Notes: a model not told the origin generated them from the letters alone. 8,997 bases of DNA from JAYWAM01 sp043782425 (GCA_043782425.1 JAYWAM010000328.1:1-8997), one strand, 5' to 3'; counted from the stretch's first letter, positions 1 to 7,107 are shown. A program made the numbers and translations.

Positions 1-160
1 TAAGTATCGGTATCAGAGCCATGCCGCATTTCGGGCAACTTCCCGGCGCGTCACTCACGATTTCCGCATGCATCGGGCAGGTCCACTGGTTTGCGTTGGC
101 TGCCGGTGCGGTGGATGGAGATGTAGAGACCGGGTGCTGGTGGTGGTGCGAATGGTTCAC
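1..160 (-). CDS. Heavy-metal P-type ATPase, N-terminus only (runs off left edge)
   Basis: Fifty-three codons are visible from a GTG at 160. A TGA in frame at 181-179 bounds the start, so the only other start is TTG at 172. The protein opens with a His-rich stretch (MNHSHHHQHP), then a Ser/Pro/Ala linker, then WTCPMHAEIVSDAPGSCPKC followed by GMALIP at residues about 26-51. This is the Cys-rich heavy-metal-binding domain (CPMH...CPxCGM) found at the N-terminus of copper/silver P1B-type ATPases and in some CusB-type proteins. The His-rich leader directly before it favours a copper-exporting ATPase at the inner membrane. No transmembrane or catalytic motifs fall inside the window, so a CusB-like or stand-alone metal-binding protein is not excluded. 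It lies 73 bp downstream of the small lipoprotein gene and may share its transcript. The Shine-Dalgarno is weak, with a GAG about 12 nt before the GTG. Confidence 0.7.
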   Translation of the reverse strand, partial: MNHSHHHQHPVSTSPSTAPAANANQWTCPMHAEIVSDAPGSCPKCGMALIPIL

Positions 161-233
161 GTCTGTATTCAACTCAAGTCAATTACGCCCTCTGCCCACG
201 GACGCGCCCCCGGCCAGTTGGCGTGTCTACGCG

Positions 234-557
234 CTAGCGCTTCGTGGTATCGGGTTTTTGCGATGCTTGCGGCGACAGCGTGGAGTGGTCATTGGCCTGA
301 CCCGGCAATGGCATGGCGTTCGACTGCTGGGCCTTGCTGATCGAGGACTCGACGGGCGAGGTCGTGGCCGGCGCTTCCTTGGTTGGCCCGGCCGGCTCGA
401 CACCAACTGCTTTCGAGCGCTGGTCCATACCAGCGGCGGTAGCAGGTGGCGCCTGCACTTTGGACGGTGACGTGCCTTTATCCGTGCAAGCCACCGCAGA
501 TAGGGCGGCAAAAACAACGGCCGCCGCCTTACAACTTTGAATGTTTATGATGTTCAT
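234..557 (-). CDS. Small Pro/Ala/Thr-rich predicted lipoprotein
   Basis: A 107-residue protein with no family I recognise. The N-terminus is a short lipoprotein-type signal: a hydrophobic run at residues 11-23 ending in LSAVAC, with Cys24 as the likely lipidated residue. The rest (about 25-107) is rich in Pro, Ala, Ser, Thr and Gln with no hydrophobic core, so it is probably disordered and anchored to the periplasmic face of a membrane. The start is supported by AGGAG at 568-564, 6 nt before the ATG. The gene lies 117 bp after the diheme cytochrome gene and 73 bp before the metal-ATPase fragment. The AT-rich stretch at about 590-645 could hold a separate promoter, but I see no confident -35/-10 pair. 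An accessory role in metal handling is only a guess from position. The plus-strand frames opposite it are not supported. Confidence 0.6.
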   Translation of the reverse strand: MNIINIQSCKAAAVVFAALSAVACTDKGTSPSKVQAPPATAAGMDQRSKAVGVEPAGPTKEAPATTSPVESSISKAQQSNAMPLPGQANDHSTLSPQASQKPDTTKR

Positions 558-674
558 AGTGAACTCCTGGCTGGCAAATTGTGGAACGTATCAAAGCGGT
601 CGAAATGTATTGTGAAATTATTAGGTATTTTTCTTTGGCTCATCGCCAACTTGATTACGCCGCTGAGCTACTGC

Positions 675-1307
675 TTACCTTGTTTGCAGGTAGGCCGCCA
701 CATGCTCCATATCCGATAACGTCAAGCCGTGCGCCACTACTTTCATTACGCTGCCTTCCGGCCGCTCGTCGGTTCGCTGAAAAACAGTGAGCTGCTTGAC
801 CAGATAGTTGGCGTGCTGACTGGCCAGGCGTGGAAACTGATCGCTGCCTTTGCCTTCCGCGCCGTGACAACTCGCGCACGCGGGGACGTTCTGGGCAGGA
901 ATGCCTTGCTGGAAGAGATCTCGTCCTAACACGACGCGCGTATTATCGGCAGTTGTGACCGGCAACGGTTTCTGCCGCAGATAATAATCCGCCAAGCCAT
1001 CAATTTGGCTATCGCTCAGGCTTCGGCTCAGGCCCCACATATACTCAAATCCTGCCGGGTCGGCGCGGTTGTGACTGCGAAAACCCTTGAGTTGAGCTAC
1101 CAGATAGTTCTTCTGTTGAGCCGCCAGACGGGGGAAGTTCGGCGAAACGGAATTTCCATCCAGGCCGTGACAGTTGGAGCAAACTTGTTCCGCCAGCGTT
1201 TGCGCCGAAGCACTCGGATTGGCCATATTGCGCGATCGCTCTGGCGATGCGCAACCCATTATAGAGGTCGCCAAAACGATACTGGCGGACAATGCGATCA
1301 GTTTCAT
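675..1307 (-). CDS. Diheme cytochrome c4-like lipoprotein
   Basis: A 210-residue periplasmic electron-transfer protein made of two tandem cytochrome c domains. Heme-binding motifs are CSNCH at residues 43-47 and CASCH at 144-148. The repeat FPRLAxQxxNYLVxQL follows each heme (about 58-73 and 158-173), showing domain duplication as in cytochrome c4. Candidate axial methionines are Met90 and Met188. The N-terminus carries a signal ending in IMGC (Cys19), so it is probably lipid-anchored. Met at position -2 of the lipobox is unusual. The start at 1307 is chosen over an upstream ATG at 1343 because AGGAG (1318-1314) sits 6 nt before it and the signal peptide begins there. It lies 20 bp after the outer-membrane cytochrome-porin gene, which suggests it accepts or donates electrons to that protein across the periplasm. 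Electron donor and acceptor cannot be read from the sequence. Confidence 0.9.
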   Translation of the reverse strand: MKLIALSASIVLATSIMGCASPERSRNMANPSASAQTLAEQVCSNCHGLDGNSVSPNFPRLAAQQKNYLVAQLKGFRSHNRADPAGFEYMWGLSRSLSDSQIDGLADYYLRQKPLPVTTADNTRVVLGRDLFQQGIPAQNVPACASCHGAEGKGSDQFPRLASQHANYLVKQLTVFQRTDERPEGSVMKVVAHGLTLSDMEHVAAYLQTR

Positions 1308-1327
1308 GAAATTCTCCTGGGTATCCA

Positions 1328-2797
1328 TTAGTAGGCAGCCCACACGTAAATAAATAGCGAATTGTTGTCCTTCGCGTTGCGGCCAAATCCGTCGTAATTC
1401 GTCGCGGCGCCATTGAACTTGGAAAAAGCAGTGTATTGTGCACCCAGGCGTACATACTGAATCGGCGTCCAGAATAGCTCGGAGACGATTCCGTTTGTAT
1501 TCGGGGAACCCGTGAAGTTGCCTGTATGACTTTCGGCTGGCTGCAGGCTTCCGGTATCATCGAATCCCGCAGTCTGGTTCATCGAGTTAGCGTTTCCGGT
1601 GATGTTGAAATATGCCAAGCTCCCGCCGTATTTTGCGTGGTATGTGTACGACACCTTGGCCCTGAAGAATTTCAACGTGTCGTTATCATTGAAGCTGGGC
1701 TGCGAGGTCGCGCCGGTCGCGTCAAAAAATGTCGATGCGTTGCTCGAGTTGTGGGACGGACCATAGCTGATTCGTTCGTGGATATAGCTCATCTGCGCGG
1801 TCACGGCATGCGGATCCAGCAGGTATTGGTACTGGGCATCAAGTCCTATATCACGGAACTTGTCGGTATCGCCCCCATCGCGAACGATGGGATCGTTGTA
1901 CTGGGTCGTGGTCATACCGAGCGCGCCGACCATAATGTTATGGGCGCCCCATTCACGCGTCAGCGCGACGCGCCAATACGGATTCAGTCCCTTGACCATA
2001 CTCATCTGGTCGGCGGTGATGCCCTGACTCATCCAGGCCCAGATGCCTCGATCAGCCGCGCGGTAGGCCGCAATTTCGGCGTAGAGGGATTTATTCCAAT
2101 AGAGATAGCCGCCAAGCCCCGCGACATTCTGGCCGAGGCCGGCAACTTTAGGTTCAAAGCCTGGCTGCGTGGCCGAGAGACCCGTCTGGTACGGAAACCC
2201 CCAGGCCGGCACACTATTAAAAACATCCTGCACAGTCGGATTGTTATTCAGACTCAAGCCCACAATCAAATCCCGATTCGGGTCGATGAACCGGTCCGCA
2301 TAGCGTATATCCACGTTATCGGACTGGGTGTGCCCCTGCCAGTGTGAATCGCTGCTCGCCTGCCCGCTGTAGTTGTCGTAGGTATGTTGTATGAAGGCGC
2401 CGATATTGTTGGTGATCTTGCCGGCCAGGAACAGACTTCCACCCGCGAATATCGCATTGCCATCCTTGGGAAAGTCGGCGCGCGGATTGCCGCCTTGTGC
2501 GTTGTCGTCGGTATTTTTTGTCTTGGTGATTGAGGCAACGCCCATGACCGACAACGGCATCGTTCTTTCCCCTAGCGTATAGCCGGTGAGCTTAAAGATT
2601 CGTCCGTAAGGCGTGAGTTCGGGAAACTGTCCCCCGGCGTGACAGGCCACGCAGTTTTGTCCGGTTTGTCGCGCAAACACCGGGACTGCATGGGCGTATC
2701 CGGGGAGGATTGTCAGCAGGAATGTAATGCCTGATACAACCAGGCCCCACATTCTGCTGGGCATCGAGATCGTGCTATGCGGGTGGCAAGTATTCAT
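1328..2797 (-). CDS. Cyc2-like monoheme cytochrome fused to an outer-membrane beta-barrel
   Basis: A 489-residue secreted protein. A hydrophobic signal (about 16-34) ends in AHA at 35-37. The mature N-terminus VPVFARQTG leads straight into one heme motif, CVACH (49-53), then FPELTPYGRIFKLTGYTLG. This arrangement, FARQTG-CxxCH-FPxLxxxGRxFK, is typical of Cyc2-type fusions, in which a small heme domain plugs a porin-like barrel. The remaining 400 residues are Gly-, Asn-, Tyr- and aromatic-rich with alternating polar/hydrophobic strands. The protein ends in IYVWAAY, a plausible C-terminal beta-signal with a terminal aromatic residue. True Cyc2 proteins oxidise extracellular Fe(II); many relatives with this N-terminus have no proven substrate, so Fe oxidation is an inference. 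The ATG overlaps the stop of the DUF302 gene (ATGA), indicating translational coupling. The n-region is then long (15 residues), so a start at Met12 or Met16 is possible. There is one heme only. Confidence 0.8.
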   Translation of the reverse strand: MNTCHPHSTISMPSRMWGLVVSGITFLLTILPGYAHAVPVFARQTGQNCVACHAGGQFPELTPYGRIFKLTGYTLGERTMPLSVMGVASITKTKNTDDNAQGGNPRADFPKDGNAIFAGGSLFLAGKITNNIGAFIQHTYDNYSGQASSDSHWQGHTQSDNVDIRYADRFIDPNRDLIVGLSLNNNPTVQDVFNSVPAWGFPYQTGLSATQPGFEPKVAGLGQNVAGLGGYLYWNKSLYAEIAAYRAADRGIWAWMSQGITADQMSMVKGLNPYWRVALTREWGAHNIMVGALGMTTTQYNDPIVRDGGDTDKFRDIGLDAQYQYLLDPHAVTAQMSYIHERISYGPSHNSSNASTFFDATGATSQPSFNDNDTLKFFRAKVSYTYHAKYGGSLAYFNITGNANSMNQTAGFDDTGSLQPAESHTGNFTGSPNTNGIVSELFWTPIQYVRLGAQYTAFSKFNGAATNYDGFGRNAKDNNSLFIYVWAAY

Positions 2798-3177
2798 TTT
2801 GTCTCATCAATCATTTGGATGGTTTTTTTCTCTACTTCTTTGGCAACTTGAACAATCGCTGCATCCTGAGATAACGTCGCAAGCATCTGCACTGGCTTAA
2901 TCAGGCCGATCTTCGTTTTGCCTTTCTCTGTAAATACCGAGATACGACACGGTAATGCCATATTTAGACGCATGTCAGCAGACAAAACTTTCGCAGCCTG
3001 TCCCGGATTGCAGACTTCAAAAACCTTGCACTCCTCTTCAAATGCAATGCCTTTACTGCGCAGCGTAGTCCCCAAGTCGTGCACATGTAGCACCCCGAAG
3101 CTATGACGTGTCACCGCCGATTCAAGATCAGTGGATGCTTGCTTGAATGATTTGCTGGTTTCAACTATGTAATACAT
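2794..3177 (-). CDS. DUF302 family protein
   Basis: A 127-residue protein without a signal peptide, matching the DUF302 family (a small alpha/beta fold of unknown function). Recognisable features are the HSFGVLHVHDLGTTLRSKG segment (25-43), the conserved ECKVFEVCNPGQA segment (49-61), and LPCRISVF (75-82). Cysteines 50, 56 and 77 could be redox or metal ligands. That is an inference; only the CNP motif is a family hallmark I recall. A Shine-Dalgarno AGG lies 7 nt before the ATG. It is the first gene of a probable operon with the cytochrome-porin (4-nt ATGA overlap) and the diheme cytochrome. A strong terminator lies 30 bp upstream, so the operon should have its own promoter in that short gap or inside the preceding gene; I could not identify it. 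Confidence 0.85.
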   Translation of the reverse strand: MYYIVETSKSFKQASTDLESAVTRHSFGVLHVHDLGTTLRSKGIAFEEECKVFEVCNPGQAAKVLSADMRLNMALPCRISVFTEKGKTKIGLIKPVQMLATLSQDAAIVQVAKEVEKKTIQMIDETK

Positions 3178-3207
3178 GAACGACCTCGATCATTGTGGTT
3201 AATGAAA

Positions 3208-3233
3208 AATGCGCCCACTGCTGTGGGCGCATT
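3208..3233 (-). terminator. Intrinsic terminator after the copper-storage gene
   Basis: A perfect 11-bp inverted repeat (AATGCGCCCAC / GTGGGCGCATT, arms 3233-3223 and 3218-3208) with a 4-nt loop. On the minus strand it is followed by a run of five T residues. It begins 13 bp after the stop codon of the Csp-like gene, so it ends that transcript and separates it from the DUF302-cytochrome operon. Confidence 0.88.
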
Positions 3234-3246
3234 GAATTTGTACCGT

Positions 3247-3576
3247 TTAGCCGGCCATCTTGCGGCAAGCCTCGATGCAACGACGACAAGTCTCGGCGCA
3301 GCGCTTGCAGTGATCCATGTCGTGCGCACCACATTGTTTGGCGCACCAATCGCAGATATCCGCGCACAGCTTGCAGATCTGCTTGGCGAATGGACTGTGG
3401 CGGGCGATAGCGTCCGCGCACAAGCGGCAGACCGCCGCGCACTCGATGCAGCAGGCAGGGCAGTCATTTATGCTTTCCTTGCCGACCATGTGCGAGAAGC
3501 AGTTGCCGCACTCGGTAGCGCAGTCGTTGCAGGCGGCAATACAGTTTATGGCGTTCTGGTCAAGAGAGTGATCCAT
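3247..3576 (-). CDS. Four-helix-bundle copper-storage protein (Csp/DUF326 type), cytosolic
   Basis: A 109-residue protein with 21 cysteines, spaced i, i+3, i+4 and i+7 along predicted helices (for example 12, 16, 19, 23, 26; 39, 42, 43, 46, 50, 53; 68, 71, 75, 78, 82; 90, 93, 97, 100, 104). This pattern is diagnostic of Csp proteins, which line a four-helix bundle with Cys and bind many Cu(I) ions. No signal peptide or Tat motif precedes the bundle, so it resembles cytosolic Csp3 rather than exported Csp1. The start at 3576 is supported by AAGGA 8 nt upstream. The frame is open further upstream to 3633, but that extension has no Shine-Dalgarno and is Arg-rich and unlike the family. It has its own terminator and no visible CueR-type operator. 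Likely role: buffering and storing Cu(I), consistent with the metal ATPase fragment nearby. Confidence 0.9.
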   Translation of the reverse strand: MDHSLDQNAINCIAACNDCATECGNCFSHMVGKESINDCPACCIECAAVCRLCADAIARHSPFAKQICKLCADICDWCAKQCGAHDMDHCKRCAETCRRCIEACRKMAG

Positions 3577-3733
3577 GATACTTGTCCTTATTTGTGGTGA
3601 TCGAATAAAACTCGCGCGCGGCACAACGCGCATAGTTCTTGAGTCAAACGTAAAGTTGTAGTTCGCCGTTATTTGGCGGACATTGACTCCATAGCCTGTA
3701 CGCGCCGCGCCAAGCGCTCAGCGCATTCGATAC
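3577..3733. other. Intergenic region between the DsrE-type and copper-storage genes
   Basis: There are 157 bp with no supported gene. An imperfect hairpin lies at 3661-3681 (GTTCGCC / GGCGGAC arms, one G:T on the plus-strand reading) without a following T-run. No convincing sigma-70 promoter or metal-regulator operator is visible. Confidence 0.4.
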
Positions 3734-4267
3734 TTAGTTAATGGGATCCACGACATAGTTCTTTTTCGATTGTAAATAAGCGACCTCGGCAAAGCCGGAG
3801 GGCACGATATCGCGGTCGGTCACGTGATAAAGCTGATTAAAATCGATGCCCTGTTCGCGTAGGGCATTGTCGCAAATGACAAACTGCACGTCTCTAGCTT
3901 TCAGCGCATCTATCTTTTGCTGGGTTTCTGGGTCCGGGCTCATTAATAACGATACGCCCTTGGCGTAGAGTACGACCGTACTCTGGACTTTGCCACCCCA
4001 TTTGGTAGCCGAATTTAAGCTATTTTCCAGGTTGCGTAACTTCATGCCTAGAATGGCCTTATCGTCCGTTGAGATCGGCATTACAATTTTCAGCACGCCG
4101 TATTGTCCATGACTTATTTTGGGCTCAACATAACTACCGGCCTCCGCGGTCTTTGCTTCCGCGCCTGCATGCGGTTTTTCGTCGCTGGCTGCGTATACTG
4201 CGCCCGCTACAAATATCGAACTGATTATGGAAATCAGGGAAATTAAAATATTTCGAATGCGCTTCAT
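3734..4267 (-). CDS. Secreted DsrE-family protein
   Basis: A 177-residue protein with a classical signal peptide: basic MKRIRN, hydrophobic core 7-23, cleavage near VYAA at 24-27. A short low-complexity linker leads into a DsrE/DsrF-like alpha/beta domain (about 55-177). Family landmarks are the central strand and turn FVICDNALREQGID (129-142), with conserved Cys132, and the C-terminal VPSGFAEVAYLQSKKNYVVDP (155-175). DsrE-superfamily proteins include sulfur-carrier subunits, but the exported single-gene members have no established substrate; a role in thiol/sulfur chemistry in the periplasm is an inference from the conserved Cys. The start is supported by CAGGAGAG, with the core about 7 nt before the ATG. 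It stands alone between the Mla-type operon and the copper-storage gene, with 157 bp downstream and 221 bp upstream. Confidence 0.85.
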   Translation of the reverse strand: MKRIRNILISLISIISSIFVAGAVYAASDEKPHAGAEAKTAEAGSYVEPKISHGQYGVLKIVMPISTDDKAILGMKLRNLENSLNSATKWGGKVQSTVVLYAKGVSLLMSPDPETQQKIDALKARDVQFVICDNALREQGIDFNQLYHVTDRDIVPSGFAEVAYLQSKKNYVVDPIN

Positions 4268-4488
4268 GATTCTCTCCTGGTGCGGTTAAGGAAATAACTG
4301 TCAGAAAAAGTGACGTTTTGCCGGGTAAGGGCAATCAAATTTGAAAATGACTGCGAAATGGATAATTGAGCACTCTATCATTCAGGAATTACCATCCAGA
4401 ATGGCTCGCTTACGTGGCAGGCGAAATGCGCATGTTGCTAGTATGAAGCGGAAAATTTTCACGTCTGTTCGTTATCGAACATATTTAT
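4268..4488. other. Intergenic region with a small inverted repeat
   Basis: There are 221 bp with no supported gene, relatively AT-rich at both ends. A perfect 6-bp inverted repeat, TGTTCG-TTAT-CGAACA, lies at 4466-4481, eight bp past the stop of the MCE gene. No T-run follows directly, so it is at best a weak terminator or else an operator. A 10-bp palindrome (GAAAATTTTC) lies at 4451-4460. The leader and promoter of the DsrE-family gene must lie here, but no clear -35/-10 pair stands out. Confidence 0.4.
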
Positions 4489-5082
4489 TCACTTCTTTCC
4501 GGCGTTTTTGCTCTCCTTCTCAGGACTTTTGAGCAACAGCGATGGGTTGGCTTTGACCTTTTCCGTCAGCGCCCCGGCATTGGTCACGACTTTTTTGACC
4601 TGGTCCTCCAGAACGCCGAATTTCGTAACCAGCTTCGGCAACTCGTCTAGCATGGCTTTAAGGCCGGTTTTTTCCGAGGGAATCTCAGGGATTTTGCCCT
4701 CTGGCGTGGCCGCAAGCAGAGTCTCAGCCGCCGGATCTCCGCCGTTCAGTTCGATAAAGACGACACCGGTGATGCCTTTCAGCGCGAGGCTGGCCCGGGT
4801 GTCGGTCTTGATCGGGGTTTCCTTGCGCAACCTCACCTCCACCCGCACCAGGCGCGCATTGTCAGGATCGATGATTATCGACTTGACCGTACCAGCATCA
4901 ACACCCCGGTATTTCACCTGATCGCCGAGCGCGAGTCCGCTCACCGATTCGGCGAAATGAATGCGGTAGAGCACATCGTCATGCCTGCCCGGGCTGCCCA
5001 GCCACACAGCAAATATGGCTGCGGCAAGGGCGAACCCTATGATGAACAGCCCCTCGAAAAAATAGTGCTTGTCAGTTTCCAT
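4489..5082 (-). CDS. MlaD-like MCE-domain lipid-transport protein
   Basis: A 197-residue substrate-binding component of an Mla-type ABC lipid transporter. A single N-terminal transmembrane helix (about 9-29) anchors it in the inner membrane, with the rest in the periplasm. One MCE domain spans about 37-115, with the hallmark GLALGDQVKYRGVDAGTV (49-66) and GVVFIELNGG (106-115). A helical, charged tail follows (about 140-197), shorter than in multi-MCE PqiB/YebT proteins and closer to MlaD. Known MlaD forms a hexameric ring docked on the permease. It overlaps the upstream ATPase gene by 11 nt; AGGAAA lies about 9 nt before the ATG. It is the last gene of the visible operon: no MlaC-like or PqiC/ABC-auxiliary lipoprotein follows. 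Confidence 0.92.
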   Translation of the reverse strand: METDKHYFFEGLFIIGFALAAAIFAVWLGSPGRHDDVLYRIHFAESVSGLALGDQVKYRGVDAGTVKSIIIDPDNARLVRVEVRLRKETPIKTDTRASLALKGITGVVFIELNGGDPAAETLLAATPEGKIPEIPSEKTGLKAMLDELPKLVTKFGVLEDQVKKVVTNAGALTEKVKANPSLLLKSPEKESKNAGKK

Positions 5083-5863
5083 GGCTTGATTTCCTTGCTT
5101 TCATTGCGCCTTCTGCACGCGGCCCGTGAAAAAAATCGTGTATCCACGGATGGTCGGACTTCATCAACTTATCCGCCGTGTCGACGGTGACATTCCTGTC
5201 AACCAGCACGGCAATGCGGCCGCAGATGGTAAACAGGGTTGTGAGATCGTGCGTGACGATAACCACGGTAATGCCGAGGCTATGGTTGAGCTGCTGAATC
5301 AGTGCGTCGATGCCACTGGCGGCGATCGGGTCGAGATCGGAAGTCGGTTCGTCGAGAAAAAGTATTTTCGGGTCGAGAGCAAGCGCCCGCGCGAACGCCG
5401 CGCGCTTCACCATGCCGCCGGACAGTGCTGCGGGAAACTTGCTGCCGCTGTCTGCGGGCAAACCGGTCAGCGCGAGTTTCATCGCAGCGATCTGTTCCTG
5501 CTCATGGGCCGGCAGCACAGTATGTTCGCGCATCGGCAGCATGATGTTCTGCGCGACCGACAGCGAGGAAAACAATGCGCCTTGCTGAAACAGCACGCCA
5601 ATTTGCGCCGCTTTTTCCGCCGCGCCGATGGATTGAACCGCCTTGCCGTTGAGCAGAACTTCGCCGGCATCCGGCTGGCGCAGGCCAACGAGTGTTTTGA
5701 GCAGCACCGATTTTCCCGCCCCCGATCCACCGGCGATGCCGATGATTTCGCCGCGCAGAATATCGAGGTTGAGCTTGTCGTGCACCACCTGCTCGCCGAA
5801 GCGGTTGACGATGCCGCGCGCGCAAAGGATAGGCTCGGCATGCGTTTGGGTGCGGGTATTCAT
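5072..5863 (-). CDS. MlaF-like ABC transporter ATPase
   Basis: A 263-residue cytoplasmic ATPase with all ABC landmarks: Walker A GGSGAGKS (45-52), Q-loop at FQQ (92-94), signature LSGGM (147-151), Walker B ILFLDE (167-172) followed by PTSDLDP, and the switch His205 in VTHD. LSGGM(V/A)KR and GALFSSLSV are typical of the Mla/Ttg2A lipid-transporter subgroup. It powers the permease and MCE protein encoded on either side. Its ATG overlaps the permease stop in an ATGA, and its own 3' end overlaps the MCE gene by 11 nt, so the three genes are one tightly coupled operon. Its length is normal for the family. Confidence 0.95.
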   Translation of the reverse strand: MNTRTQTHAEPILCARGIVNRFGEQVVHDKLNLDILRGEIIGIAGGSGAGKSVLLKTLVGLRQPDAGEVLLNGKAVQSIGAAEKAAQIGVLFQQGALFSSLSVAQNIMLPMREHTVLPAHEQEQIAAMKLALTGLPADSGSKFPAALSGGMVKRAAFARALALDPKILFLDEPTSDLDPIAASGIDALIQQLNHSLGITVVIVTHDLTTLFTICGRIAVLVDRNVTVDTADKLMKSDHPWIHDFFHGPRAEGAMKARKSSHGN

Positions 5864-7020
5864 ACGCCAAGCTTTTCAAACAGGATGGAGAACAATGCAT
5901 CGAGCACCAGCACCAGAAAAATCGATTTCACTACTGCGCGCGTGGTCTCGCGGCCGACACTCTCGGCCGAGCCGCTCACCCGGAGGCCGTGCATGCAACC
6001 AACGATGGCAATGAAGAAAGCGAAGATCGGCGCTTTAAACAGGCCGACGAACAGATCGCTGCCGTCGACGGCCTGGCGCACGCGCGTCAGGTATTGCAGC
6101 GGCGATACATCGAGCAGGAATTGGGAAATGGCGGCGCCGCCGATCAGGCCCATCATGTCGGCGAAGAACGTGAGCAGCGGTAAGGTAATCACCAGCGCGA
6201 TTATCCGCGGCGTCACCAGTACCTGCATGGGCTCGATGCCCATCACTTTGAGTGCGTCGACTTCCTCGCGCGTCTGCATGACGCCGATTTCGGCGGTGAA
6301 GGCGGCGCCAGAACGACCGGCCACCATGATGGCCGTGATCAGCACGCCCATTTCGCGCAATACCGATACCGCCACCAGGTTGATAGTGAAGTCCTCGCCG
6401 CCATATGGGCGCAGTTGCGCCACACCCTGGTAGCCAATAACGATGGCGATCATGACGGCCATCAGGCCGATGATGGGCAGCGCATGTATGCCGGTTTCCG
6501 CCACATGCCGCGATATCGCAGCCGGACGCAGGCAATGCGGGTGAATCAGAACGTTTACGGTCCAGCTCGTCGCGCGACCGACAAAGGTGATGACATCGAG
6601 CGCCTCGCGCCTGGCATCGTGCGCACCTTTGCCGAGCTGGCTAATGATCTCGCGCCAGCGTGGTACGGCTGCGACTTTCGCTATCGGCTTGAGATCGAGC
6701 GAGCAGATGAGATCGAGTAGCGCCTGGTGTTCGGCACGGATGCCGGTGAGCGCCACACCCTTGTCACGCAGACCACACAGGAACAACGCACCCGGCGTAT
6801 CTAGGCCATCGAGCGCGGCAAGGTCAAGCGCACGCGCGGCTCCTGGCTTCGACCATTGCTTCAGGGAATTATTTGCATCGGCGAGCGTGATTATTTGCAG
6901 TGCACCCGCCAGCGCTAGGCGATCACCAGCGCCGCTTACGACCAGCTTAGGCGGGGAGGGGGCAGCGGAAACTTGCTGCTTGTTTGCTGTCACACTGGTC
7001 ACGGGTCGTCCGGGCTCCAC
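5860..7020 (-). CDS. MlaE-like permease with fused N-terminal STAS domain
   Basis: A 386-residue protein. Residues about 25-125 look like a STAS domain (the MlaB role), with the ARALDLAALDGLDTPGALFL core at 62-81. Residues about 135-386 are an MlaE-type permease with several membrane helices and the conserved REMGVLITAIMVAGRSGAAF segment (222-241) followed by TAEIGVMQTREEVDAL. This STAS-permease fusion is common in proteobacterial Mla-like operons and makes a separate mlaB unnecessary. The start is uncertain: the first in-frame start is GTG at 7020, which lacks a Shine-Dalgarno. GTG at 7002 (residue 7) has a GGA 6 nt upstream and may be the real one. The frame stays open 22 codons upstream of 7020 with no usable start codon. 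It is the first gene of the operon; its stop overlaps the ATPase start. Confidence 0.92.
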   Translation of the reverse strand: MEPGRPVTSVTANKQQVSAAPSPPKLVVSGAGDRLALAGALQIITLADANNSLKQWSKPGAARALDLAALDGLDTPGALFLCGLRDKGVALTGIRAEHQALLDLICSLDLKPIAKVAAVPRWREIISQLGKGAHDARREALDVITFVGRATSWTVNVLIHPHCLRPAAISRHVAETGIHALPIIGLMAVMIAIVIGYQGVAQLRPYGGEDFTINLVAVSVLREMGVLITAIMVAGRSGAAFTAEIGVMQTREEVDALKVMGIEPMQVLVTPRIIALVITLPLLTFFADMMGLIGGAAISQFLLDVSPLQYLTRVRQAVDGSDLFVGLFKAPIFAFFIAIVGCMHGLRVSGSAESVGRETTRAVVKSIFLVLVLDALFSILFEKLGV

Positions 7021-7107
7021 GAAATCAGGATGGTTATACCCTGCCGCCTCAAAACGCTCTGTACGCCAGCGCTCACAGCAAGAAAAGCGATCACTCTGAT
7101 CGATCCT

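Noticed and set aside
21..470. Long plus-strand open frames over the lipoprotein and metal-ATPase genes
   Set aside because: They lie opposite minus-strand genes with clear motifs and ribosome binding sites, have no recognisable domains, and reflect high-GC codon bias on the other strand.
3669..3730. Short minus-strand frame ending AMESMSAK between the DsrE and Csp genes
   Set aside because: Only a TTG or internal ATG start would be available, no Shine-Dalgarno is present, and the peptide would be 14 residues or fewer.
4466..4481. TGTTCG-N4-CGAACA as a LexA/SOS box or firm terminator
   Set aside because: The half-site orientation does not match a LexA box, it lies downstream of a gene and not at a promoter, and no T-run follows the stem.
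5126..6433. A 435-codon plus-strand frame opposite the Mla-type ATPase and permease
   Set aside because: The minus strand encodes unmistakable Walker A/B, LSGGM and MlaE motifs; the plus frame shows only low-complexity Arg/Ala/Ser content and no domain.
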